In this document: positions 15,771 to 22,906 of the stretch, piece after piece
Layout of the letters: each line of letters opens with the position of its first letter
Numbering within the stretch: position 1 is the first letter of the stretch
Assembly (NCBI GenBank): GCA_021822985.1
Contig: JAKAPZ010000005.1
Location: 1-48,020, forward strand
DNA: 48,020 nt
Source of the DNA: Thermoplasmata archaeon
GTDB lineage: Archaea; Thermoplasmatota; Thermoplasmata; Thermoplasmatales; Thermoplasmataceae
Direction: 5' to 3'
Notes under the pieces: generated by a model
Told to the model about the DNA's origin: nothing
The model's database searches: none
What the model saw: only the letters and a program-made list of their open reading frames with translations
Program-made: the position numbers and the translations under genes

Positions 15771-17156
15771 ATGGAAAACTCCAGATCAGATTTCAGCGAG
15801 TGGTACAATGAGATAATTGAACTGGCTGAACTCACGGACAAAAGATACCCCATAAAAGGCATGAATGTGTGGCTCCCATATGGATTCTCCCTGATGAGGA
15901 ATATTGATGAGATGATCAGGGGAAAATTTTATGGTGACGATTTCAGGGAAGTCATGTTCCCTGCACTTATTTCCAGAGGAATGTTCGAGATTGAGTTTGA
16001 ACATATCAAGGGTTTCGAGAAGGAACTTTTCTGGGTGACAAAGGGCGGAAAGGAATCTCTTGAGGATGATCTTGCAATGAGGCCAACCAGTGAAGCAGCC
16101 ATGTATCCGATGTTCAAACTGTGGATCAGGGATCATGTGGATCTGCCCATGAAGATATTCCAGATAGTTCAGGTCTGGAGATATGAAACAAAACATACCA
16201 GGCCATTCATCAGGATAAGGGATATTCACTTCATAGAATGCCACACTGCGCACTCTACCTACGAAGATGCCGAGAAACAGATGGAAATCTACAGGAATGA
16301 GTGGAACTTTTTCACCGATTCATTATGCCTCCCATACATGGAGGTACAGAGGCCAGAATGGGACAAATTCCCGGGTGCCATTTACACCAGAGCATTCGAC
16401 ACCATAATGCCTTCAGGCAGAACGATCCAGATCGGGACCATACACCAGTACGGGCAGAATTTCTCAAAGAATTATGACGTGAAGTATGCCGACCTGGACG
16501 GAAATGCACAGTACGTGCACCAGACCACCTTCGGAATGAGCGAAAGGCTTGTGGCCCATATCATTTCCATACATGGCGATGATAAGGGACTGGTGCTGCC
16601 GCCTGCAGTGGCCCCTTACCAGGTCGTGATTGTGCCCATTCCGGGAAGTGCACAGAACCTGAAATCCTATGTGGATGAGATCGCGGCTTCCCTGGGAAAT
16701 TCAGGCATAAGATTCACCATAGACTATAGGGAAAACTACACGCCAGGATACAAATACAACCACTGGGAAATGAAGGGTGTGCCTCTCAGGTTCGAGATCG
16801 GAGACAGGGAAGTTAAGAATCGCACCGTAACAGTGGCATTCAGGACAGGCAGGAAGAAAGAAACGATTCAATTCACACAGCTGGAAAATGTGAAAAACAT
16901 GCTTCATGATTTATCGATGGAACTGAAGGAAAAAGCACACATTCTTCTTAAGGAAGCATTGAGCGGAAAGGTGCTTGGAGAACCCGAAGATGCACTCAGA
17001 ACACCAATTCTTTGCCAAGATGAGAAATGCGCCAGGCAGCTTGAAGAAAAGTTTTCCCTCACCCTGATGGGGCATATAATGAATTATGGAAAAGAAGGAA
17101 AATGCGAGGTATGTGGAAAGGATGGGCAAACCGCTCTCTTCTCAAGACCATACTGA
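15771..17156 (+). CDS. proS: Prolyl-tRNA synthetase, archaeal type
   Basis: This cytosolic class IIa synthetase attaches proline to tRNA-Pro. The N-terminus FSEWYNEIIELAELTDKRYP and GMNVWLPYGF is that of archaeal/eukaryotic-type ProRS. Motif 1 lies around MFPALISRGMF. The motif 2 region includes VWRYETKHTRPFIR followed by RDIHFIECHTAH, and GTIHQYGQNFSKNYDVKY belongs to the motif 3 half. The anticodon-binding domain starts near VAPYQVVIVP. The C-terminal zinc domain holds Cys pairs in CQDEKC and CEVCGKDG, ending in the usual C-terminal Tyr (SRPY). The length of 461 residues is normal. I chose the ATG at 15771 because a TATA box lies 26 bases upstream. A HAD phosphatase gene follows after 10 bases, then radB. 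Confidence 0.96.
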   Translation: MENSRSDFSEWYNEIIELAELTDKRYPIKGMNVWLPYGFSLMRNIDEMIRGKFYGDDFREVMFPALISRGMFEIEFEHIKGFEKELFWVTKGGKESLEDDLAMRPTSEAAMYPMFKLWIRDHVDLPMKIFQIVQVWRYETKHTRPFIRIRDIHFIECHTAHSTYEDAEKQMEIYRNEWNFFTDSLCLPYMEVQRPEWDKFPGAIYTRAFDTIMPSGRTIQIGTIHQYGQNFSKNYDVKYADLDGNAQYVHQTTFGMSERLVAHIISIHGDDKGLVLPPAVAPYQVVIVPIPGSAQNLKSYVDEIAASLGNSGIRFTIDYRENYTPGYKYNHWEMKGVPLRFEIGDREVKNRTVTVAFRTGRKKETIQFTQLENVKNMLHDLSMELKEKAHILLKEALSGKVLGEPEDALRTPILCQDEKCARQLEEKFSLTLMGHIMNYGKEGKCEVCGKDGQTALFSRPY

Positions 17157-17166
17157 CAGTGCACCT

Positions 17167-17820
17167 ATGATCTTCCTGGACATGGACGGTGTCCTTACCG
17201 TGGACAGCAGCAGCTGGAACACGGTTAACAGGGTGCTGGGCATAGACAACATGAAGAATTACGAAAGTTTTAAGGATGGGAAGATCAACTATGACCAGTT
17301 CCTCAGGTTGGATCTGGAGAATTGGGTGAATTCCGGGAAAGCTGTCTCAGCCAGAAGGGTAAGGCAGGTACTGGATGATATAGTGATATTTCCCGGAGCA
17401 AGAGAGGGATGCAGGATACTTTCATCGGAGGGATTCACACCCGTAATAGTTTCAGGCGGGCTTCACTGGCTTGCGGAAAGGGTGGCCCATGAACTTGGCA
17501 TTGAACATTACTTTGCAAACCTCATAATGACCAATGGCGACATGATACTGCCATCGGGGGTGGCCATAGTAGACCCCAGAAACAAATGGAAGATTGTGGA
17601 GCAGATGAAGAAACAATACAGCCCAGGATTCACGGTATCAGTGGGAGATTCTCCCGATGACATCAGCATGTTCACATCCACGGACTATTTCATCAGCTTC
17701 AACAACAACATGAAATTCAACAAGCCAAACGGTTATGATATAGAAGGCGATAATTTCATGATCATAGTCCAGAAGGCACTGGAGATAAAGAGGAAACAGG
17801 ATGAAGCTGAAAAACATTGA
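17167..17820 (+). CDS. HAD-family phosphatase, phosphoserine-phosphatase-like
   Basis: This is a 217-residue haloacid dehalogenase-type phosphatase. Motif I is DMDGVLT with the nucleophile and acid Asp pair near residues 5-7, motif II is VIVSGG, and motif III is a downstream Lys plus GDSPDDISMF. A helical cap lies between motifs I and II, as in SerB-like enzymes. The longest open frame begins at 17086, but that would overlap proS by 71 bases and add 27 non-family residues. The ATG at 17167, just before IFLDMDG, is the natural start and lies 10 bases after proS. The last 20 bases overlap radB. The substrate is not determinable; phosphoserine or another small phosphate ester is likely. Confidence 0.85.
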   Translation: MIFLDMDGVLTVDSSSWNTVNRVLGIDNMKNYESFKDGKINYDQFLRLDLENWVNSGKAVSARRVRQVLDDIVIFPGAREGCRILSSEGFTPVIVSGGLHWLAERVAHELGIEHYFANLIMTNGDMILPSGVAIVDPRNKWKIVEQMKKQYSPGFTVSVGDSPDDISMFTSTDYFISFNNNMKFNKPNGYDIEGDNFMIIVQKALEIKRKQDEAEKH

Positions 17821-18490
17821 GGAAGACAGGAAACTGCCGACTGGCATAGGATGCATCGATCAGACACTTGGAGGCGGATTCGACAGGGGAGTCATGAATC
17901 AGGTGTTTGGAGAGGGCGGCGTGGGAAAGACCAATATTGCCATGCAGACCGCAGTCAACACCATCCTTTCGGGAAAGAAGGTGATCTACATCGATACCGA
18001 GGGTTTCTCCTCTACCAGATTCATGCAGATAAGCAGGAACAGCCCTGACGTTTCCAGAGGAATATTCCTCTACAGGGTGATGGATCTTTCCGATCAGGAA
18101 GTTGCAGTGATCAAGGCGGAAAAACTCCTTGAAAAGGAAAAGGATGTTGATCTCCTCATAATAGATTCATTCACTGCACTGGTGAGGCTTGAGAGAGATG
18201 ATTCCCCAAAGAATGTTTCTGTGCAGAAACAGCTGAAGATCATGAATGCCATGTGCACTGAATATGATATTGGAGTGCTTATAACGAACCAGATTTACTA
18301 TGATATTGAGGGCGGACATACGACTCCATACGGAGGCTTCTTCCTGGATCATTTCTCGAAGACAATAGTGGAACTGAGGCGTGAACAGGATAACAGGAGA
18401 AGACTTCTCATAAAGAAGCACAGATCCATTCCGGATACAGCCGAGACATCCTTCTATATAACTGAATACGGGATTTCCTGTGTTCCCTGA
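17801..18490 (+). CDS. radB: DNA repair and recombination protein RadB
   Basis: This RecA/RadA-family recombinase paralogue of euryarchaea modulates RadA-dependent strand exchange. At 229 residues it has only the core ATPase domain and lacks the N-terminal helix-hairpin-helix domain of RadA, as RadB should. It opens with LPTGIGCIDQTLGGGFDRG. Walker A is GEGGVGKT (37-44), the IDTEGFSSTRF segment follows, Walker B is DLLIIDSFTAL, and ITNQIYYDIEG with TPYGGFFLDH covers the L2/motif 4 region. It overlaps the HAD gene by 20 bases and forms an operon with proS and that gene. Confidence 0.94.
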   Translation: MKLKNIEEDRKLPTGIGCIDQTLGGGFDRGVMNQVFGEGGVGKTNIAMQTAVNTILSGKKVIYIDTEGFSSTRFMQISRNSPDVSRGIFLYRVMDLSDQEVAVIKAEKLLEKEKDVDLLIIDSFTALVRLERDDSPKNVSVQKQLKIMNAMCTEYDIGVLITNQIYYDIEGGHTTPYGGFFLDHFSKTIVELRREQDNRRRLLIKKHRSIPDTAETSFYITEYGISCVP

Positions 18491-18555
18491 AACAACATTC
18501 CCATGATCAGATATTCTTTCATGGAAACAGGATGATCCAGTTTTTTTGGAAGAGA

Positions 18556-19107
18556 TTATAGGGTGGCCACCTGTGTTCCAGAATATCCTGAATAACTCAG
18601 TACAGCCTTCATGCCTGACCAGGTGTTAAATGGAGAGGGAGTGATGTGTATGTTGCTCCCTGAGATCAAGATTGAGCCATAGAAAATGTCAAGTATATCA
18701 GTGCCTGTTACTGTTTTTGTGTTCGAACTGGAAAAGAATATTATGAATCCGGGGCCGCTTTCTGTGGTGTACCATACCACTTCATGGCCTGAACTGGATA
18801 CATTTCCCCCATTGGTTTCCCAGATTATGTTGTAGCTTCCGGAAAGTACCCCAGTGGCTGTGGAATTAATTGATACCTGCATTGAGTTCTCATTGATGGT
18901 GGATGGATTTATGAGGTTTACCACAAGATTGTACGCAGCTATGGTATAATTGCCTCCAGGATCGCTTCCATTGGAACCAAAACTGACGCTGAATGATGTG
19001 TTTGCAGATGGGGCAAAATTCATGCTTACCACGGCAATTGATACCGATGCAACAAAGATGATTGCCACAATTATTACAATATATTTCAGGTTTCGTTCAA
19101 GATTCAT
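18556..19107 (-). CDS. Secreted or pilin-like protein with N-terminal membrane helix
   Basis: This 183-residue protein has an N-terminal hydrophobic helix (YIVIIVAIIFVASVSIAVVS) after a short basic segment (NLERNLK), followed by an Asn/Ser/Gly-rich, beta-type extracellular domain with many N-glycosylation sequons. The layout resembles an archaeal pilin or a small membrane-anchored surface protein, but the class III signal peptidase site is not obvious. The open frame begins with GTG at 19116; I prefer the ATG at 19107, which has an AGGTGA ribosome-binding motif 8 bases upstream. It is convergent with radB and divergent from fen1. Function is unknown. Confidence 0.65.
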   Translation of the reverse strand: MNLERNLKYIVIIVAIIFVASVSIAVVSMNFAPSANTSFSVSFGSNGSDPGGNYTIAAYNLVVNLINPSTINENSMQVSINSTATGVLSGSYNIIWETNGGNVSSSGHEVVWYTTESGPGFIIFFSSSNTKTVTGTDILDIFYGSILISGSNIHITPSPFNTWSGMKAVLSYSGYSGTQVATL

Positions 19108-19354
19108 CACGTTCACCTTTTTCAGACATGCTGTAAATTTACAACAACCATGTATGCTACGCTCTTTCAGGATTTATAATTTTTCTCTCCAATTCTATAA
19201 GTACAGTAACAATTTTTATTGAAAAATAACCACTCAGAAATGATATTTCCTTAATTATTAACTCCAATTTCGGACTTTATCTCTTCCCGGCTGTACATAG
19301 AGGAATATTGCGGGTATGCATAAATTATTTAAAGTTCCATAACTCTGTGTTCTC

Positions 19355-20374
19355 ATGGGCGTAAATCTTGATCCTGTACTGGTGAAACACAAAACAGCAA
19401 TCAAAGATTTTTCCGGAAACATGGTTTCAGTGGATGCATACAACATGCTTTACCAGTTCCTGAGCGGAATCAGGCAGCAGGATGGAACACCTTTGATGGA
19501 TTTGTCAGGAAACATAACCTCGCACCTGAGCGGTTTGTTTTACCGGACTGTGGCCCTCATGGAGGAGGGACTGAAACCTGTATATGTGTTTGATGGCAAA
19601 CCTTCTCCCCTGAAACTGAGGACACTTCAGGAAAGAAAACTGATGAGGGAAAAGAACGAACTGGATCTGGAAACTGCCATTGCAGAACAGGATGTGGAGA
19701 GAATAGCGAGGCTGAAGAGATCCATTAACCGGATCACAAGGGATATGGTGGAGGAAGGAAAGATGCTTCTTGAAGCAATGGGACTTCCATTCGTGCAGGC
19801 CCCATCCGAAGGAGAGGCCCAGGCCTCTGTGATGTCAGCGGAATCACAGGTGCAGGCTGTCATCTCCCAGGATTATGATTGCATGCTCTTTGGCGCAAGG
19901 AAGGTTCTGAGAAATTTCACCATTTACGGAAGAAGGAGGGTTTCAAGCAGGAACATCTATGTTTCCGTAGAACCTGAATACATAGATCTTCAGGAGAATC
20001 TCCGGAACATGGGAATAAGCAGGGAACAGCTCATAGATATGGCCATTTTAATAGGAACTGACTTCAATGACGGCATCAGGGGAATAGGGCCCAAGACGGC
20101 ACTTACCTATCTGAAAAAATACGGAGACATTCATGGAGTCTTGAAAGAAAAGAATCTCGACGTTCCAGATCTTGATGCCATCAGGGAAATATTCCTGAAA
20201 CCTGAAGTGATCCATGAACCAAAAATTGCATTCAGGATGCCTGACAATGAGAAGATAATGTCAATTCTTGTGGAAAAGCACAATTTTTCCGTGAACAGGG
20301 TCAGCCCATACATAGAAAAACTGAAACAGTTCATGGAAAAGGGGACCCAGTCGAGCCTGGATTCATATTTCTGA
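19355..20374 (+). CDS. fen: Flap endonuclease 1
   Basis: This structure-specific 5' flap endonuclease acts in Okazaki fragment maturation and base-excision repair. The N-terminal nuclease domain has MGVNLDPVL, the metal ligand Asp27 (VDAYNML) and Asp80 (VFDGKPSPLK). The internal domain holds APSEGEAQAS, SQDYDCMLFGA and GTDFNDGIRGIGPKTAL, the last including the helix-hairpin-helix-type DNA-binding loop. The last residues, QSSLDSYF, are a PCNA-interacting PIP box. The length of 339 residues is standard. A TATA-like attatttaaag about 25-30 bases before the ATG suggests a leaderless message. The 3' end overlaps convergent tyrS by 12 bases. Confidence 0.96.
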   Translation: MGVNLDPVLVKHKTAIKDFSGNMVSVDAYNMLYQFLSGIRQQDGTPLMDLSGNITSHLSGLFYRTVALMEEGLKPVYVFDGKPSPLKLRTLQERKLMREKNELDLETAIAEQDVERIARLKRSINRITRDMVEEGKMLLEAMGLPFVQAPSEGEAQASVMSAESQVQAVISQDYDCMLFGARKVLRNFTIYGRRRVSSRNIYVSVEPEYIDLQENLRNMGISREQLIDMAILIGTDFNDGIRGIGPKTALTYLKKYGDIHGVLKEKNLDVPDLDAIREIFLKPEVIHEPKIAFRMPDNEKIMSILVEKHNFSVNRVSPYIEKLKQFMEKGTQSSLDSYF

Positions 20375-21343
20375 ATTCAGCTTCTCCAGCGGTTTCATTA
20401 TGGTGGATAATGAATTTGTGACTGCACTCTTCATGTCCATTGGATGTATCTGGCCTGTGGCGTAGAACTCTTCGAGCTCCTTCCCTGAAGTGAAGCTGAT
20501 GGGCCCTCCTTTCTTCTCAGGCCTGTCAATTGTTATCTTTCCCTCATGAGGCAATACAATCATGGTGGCAAGCTGCACTATGGGATTGCCTTCTGATACA
20601 CCCTGCGGGCAGAATGCGCCTTTGATCTTCCTTGAAACATCTTCCGGCTTATCCGTTACAAGTATGGAACCATCAGGATCGCTCTTGGACATCTTCACGA
20701 AGTTGTCCATTCTCCCCGAACCCTTCAGGCTCCCGATAAGAGGCGTATGAAGGGAAACAACCTTCTTCCTTCCCTGCTTCTCTGCAATGTCCCTTGCAAG
20801 CATGTGCGCATGCCTCTGATCCATTCCGCCCATTGCAATGTCAAGCTCCATCATGAATATGTCATTTGCCTGCATTATGGGGTATATATATTTGCTGAAG
20901 TCTGAATCTGCATCATTTTCAGTCCTTCCCATTATGGGGAGGGCCCTTTTGATCCTCTGGAGGGTTGTTCCCTTGGCAGTCCTGATCAGGCTCTGAAGAT
21001 ATCCTTCCCTGGATATGAGATCGGAAGCCCAGATATATTTCACATCTGATCCCTGGAGTGCTATTTCGAAAGAGCGCTTGAGCAATTCACCGCTCTCCCT
21101 GATTCTGTCTATGTCTCCCCCAAGCTTGTCATTGATCAGAGCATGCCAGTCAGCAAGGAGTATTTCCATCTTCACTCCAGCTTTGGCAAGGGCCTTTATC
21201 CTCTCGCCCGTGACCATTACCTGTGCTATGTGCGGTATTCCTGAAGGCTCAAATCCAATGTATCCCCTACAGCCTGGTTCAAGCGCGTTGAAATCTTCCA
21301 CCGTTATAATTTCCTGAAAAAGGTTCTGATCAATCTGGAGCAT
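20363..21343 (-). CDS. tyrS: Tyrosyl-tRNA synthetase, archaeal type
   Basis: This class Ic synthetase charges tRNA-Tyr. At 326 residues it has the compact archaeal/eukaryotic TyrRS form. YIGFEPSGIPHIAQ (28-41) holds the HIGH-box position, here HIAQ, a notable deviation in its last two positions. The tyrosine-pocket helix region YPIMQANDIFMMELDIAMGG is followed by MDQRHAHMLARDIA, and the KMSKS loop is intact at 217-221. TrpRS is the main alternative, but the MQANDI...D...GGMDQRH arrangement and size favour TyrRS. It is the last gene of the smc-scpA cluster, 16 bases after the Cas4-like gene, and converges on fen1 with a 12-base overlap. Confidence 0.9.
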   Translation of the reverse strand: MLQIDQNLFQEIITVEDFNALEPGCRGYIGFEPSGIPHIAQVMVTGERIKALAKAGVKMEILLADWHALINDKLGGDIDRIRESGELLKRSFEIALQGSDVKYIWASDLISREGYLQSLIRTAKGTTLQRIKRALPIMGRTENDADSDFSKYIYPIMQANDIFMMELDIAMGGMDQRHAHMLARDIAEKQGRKKVVSLHTPLIGSLKGSGRMDNFVKMSKSDPDGSILVTDKPEDVSRKIKGAFCPQGVSEGNPIVQLATMIVLPHEGKITIDRPEKKGGPISFTSGKELEEFYATGQIHPMDMKSAVTNSLSTIMKPLEKLNSEI

Positions 21344-21359
21344 GATCCGTCTATAAAAT

Positions 21360-21878
21360 CTATTCTATTAATCTTTGCATGCAACCGCCAGAATAGGGAC
21401 AGCTCATGCATCTTGCAGGATCGTTATGATTCCGCGTTGGAATCCCGTTTGTCCTGAAAATCTCATCCAGCCTTGCAAGGACTTCATTCTTCAGTGTGAG
21501 CGAATTCGCAATCCGGTATTTCGAATCTGTGTATGTCAGGACACCGTACCTGACGTACATTCCCGGATATATTTCTGGAAGTATCAGAAAAAAGACACCC
21601 ATCTGAATCATGTGAGACATCCTCGGTCCATCTGGAGCCTGCATTTCCCTAAACATCATGGGAATGACCGAATCAACCGTTCCTATTATCCTGTCCGGAG
21701 TTCCTGACACACCGAACTTCATTGAATAAATTGTTTTCCTCTCCGTGAGTATTTTACCCATCATCAGGGTATCATCTGACATCTGGCTGTATACGTTCTC
21801 TTTGTTCCTTCTGAGAGTTATCATGGGAATGGCAAAAGAGAGAAACCTCATTTCATAAAGTATGTTCAGTATTGACAT
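21360..21878 (-). CDS. Cas4-like PD-(D/E)xK nuclease-family protein
   Basis: This 172-residue protein resembles the RecB/Cas4 nuclease group. GTPDRI (Asp62) matches motif II, REMQ (Glu78-x-Gln80) replaces the usual ExK, and Gln92 opens a QxxxF/Y-like motif. The C-terminus carries three cysteines in CMSC-PYSGGC (157, 160, 166), as in Cas4 iron-sulfur proteins. The N-terminal fourth cysteine of classical Cas4 is absent and the catalytic Lys is replaced by Gln, so both cluster binding and nuclease activity are uncertain. It lies between a small membrane-protein gene (1-base gap) and tyrS in the smc-scpA cluster, with no CRISPR array in the window. A DNA-repair or replication role is inferred from that setting. 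Confidence 0.6.
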   Translation of the reverse strand: MSILNILYEMRFLSFAIPMITLRRNKENVYSQMSDDTLMMGKILTERKTIYSMKFGVSGTPDRIIGTVDSVIPMMFREMQAPDGPRMSHMIQMGVFFLILPEIYPGMYVRYGVLTYTDSKYRIANSLTLKNEVLARLDEIFRTNGIPTRNHNDPARCMSCPYSGGCMQRLIE

Positions 21879-21879
21879 G

Positions 21880-22167
21880 TCAGAAGAAGATCAGTGCAAT
21901 CATTATCACTATGCCGATAACCGCTGCTATGATTGAGATTGATATTTCAGATGCCCTTCTTGAAGATGTTCTGCTGTAATTTCCGGAGGGCCCCACTGGT
22001 GCGTAAAGGTGCTGGTTATAGGGCATTGAGCCTCTCCTGTCCCTGAATCTCACGTCATTTTTGGAAAAAAACCATGAAACGTTGCAGAAATTGAACTCCG
22101 CAATCTCGTTTTCGCTTACAAACTGATTATGGTTCTGGGCCTGATTTTCTGATTCTGATCGATTCAT
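21880..22167 (-). CDS. Small tail-anchored membrane protein
   Basis: This 95-residue protein has a polar, Asn/Gln/Glu-rich N-terminus, a basic Tyr/Arg/Ser segment, and one C-terminal membrane helix (about residues 74-95, ISIIAAVIGIVIMIALIFF) that ends at the C-terminus, as in a tail-anchored protein. It begins inside scpA (41-base overlap). A strong SD motif AGGAGGTG lies 5 bases before its ATG, which makes it a convincing real gene. No family is recognised. Its place between scpA and the Cas4-like gene, one base apart from the latter, suggests co-translation. Confidence 0.7.
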   Translation of the reverse strand: MNRSESENQAQNHNQFVSENEIAEFNFCNVSWFFSKNDVRFRDRRGSMPYNQHLYAPVGPSGNYSRTSSRRASEISISIIAAVIGIVIMIALIFF

Positions 22168-22906
22168 ATGACACCTCCTGATTCATATTTATGATTCCTC
22201 TCCTCTGAAGAAACATGCAGTAAACGAAAAATTTGATCCTTTCCTCCTTAAGATCTCCCCAGACATCCTCCATCATGAACTCTTCATCACTTATGTTCAT
22301 GATATTTCTTGCGACATCTTCAAGATCCTTCTCCGGCTCCTCCATGTTCAGGGCAGACAGAATCTTTTCCACTGTGCTTCCAGTCTGGAGCGTCTCCGGC
22401 CTCTTCCTTGCAAACTGTGATCTCTCGGTTTCCCTCATCACTTCAATGAGTTCAACGAGCATTACTTTCCTTGTCTCATGATGGTAGATCGGGGGCTGCA
22501 GCTTCTCCCACTGGACCTTTTCCCCATCATTCACCTCTGAGGCAGATATGCCGCCATCTTCTTCAGATTCGATTTCATCCTGAATATTTCCGGTTTCAAA
22601 ACTTCTCAGAAGTTCTTCGGTCTGCATATGAACAATGGCCCATGATCGCATGATAATGTATCCTGCCTCAGGCAATGACACATAACCTATCTTCACCAGT
22701 TTCCCGATAATTCTTGAAAATTCTATGACATTGATCTTCCAGGGATCGATATCGCTTGTGATGCAAGCCTCCATTATTTCCTTGATCTTCCTGTCATTGC
22801 TCTCTTCCGTGATGTCAATGTTCTCATAATACATATAATTCAGTCCGAGAACTGACGCCTGCGTTATGAGTGTTTTCTTCAGTTCGTAAAGTTCCCCATT
22901 GATCAT
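22127..22906 (-). CDS. scpA: Segregation and condensation protein ScpA
   Basis: ScpA is the kleisin subunit of the prokaryotic condensin; it bridges SMC heads and recruits ScpB for chromosome compaction and segregation. The 259-residue sequence has the kleisin pattern: an N-terminal helical region with DIDPWKINVIEFSRII, the IDPWxVD-like ScpA signature, an acidic low-complexity middle (ESEEDGGISASEVND), and a C-terminal winged-helix-like segment. Its ATG overlaps the smc stop by 4 bases (ATGA), showing translational coupling. The 3' end overlaps a small membrane-protein gene by 41 bases. scpB lies about 14 kb away at 40955, outside this operon. Confidence 0.9.
   Translation of the reverse strand: MINGELYELKKTLITQASVLGLNYMYYENIDITEESNDRKIKEIMEACITSDIDPWKINVIEFSRIIGKLVKIGYVSLPEAGYIIMRSWAIVHMQTEELLRSFETGNIQDEIESEEDGGISASEVNDGEKVQWEKLQPPIYHHETRKVMLVELIEVMRETERSQFARKRPETLQTGSTVEKILSALNMEEPEKDLEDVARNIMNISDEEFMMEDVWGDLKEERIKFFVYCMFLQRRGIINMNQEVSYESIRIRKSGPEP
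22171..22178 (-). promoter_or_regulatory. Strong Shine-Dalgarno site inside scpA
   Basis: On the minus strand, aggaggtg precedes the ATG at 22165-22167 with a 5-base spacing. It lies within the scpA coding region and decides the start of the small tail-anchored protein, which otherwise would look like a shadow ORF. Confidence 0.7.

Noticed and set aside
17086-17166. Upstream extension of the HAD phosphatase into proS
   Set aside because: The HAD fold begins at the Met at 17167, and the extension only mirrors the proS 3' end.
21360-21878. Calling the Cas4-like gene part of a CRISPR adaptation module
   Set aside because: There is no cas1, cas2 or array nearby; the genes around it are condensin and tRNA-synthetase genes.
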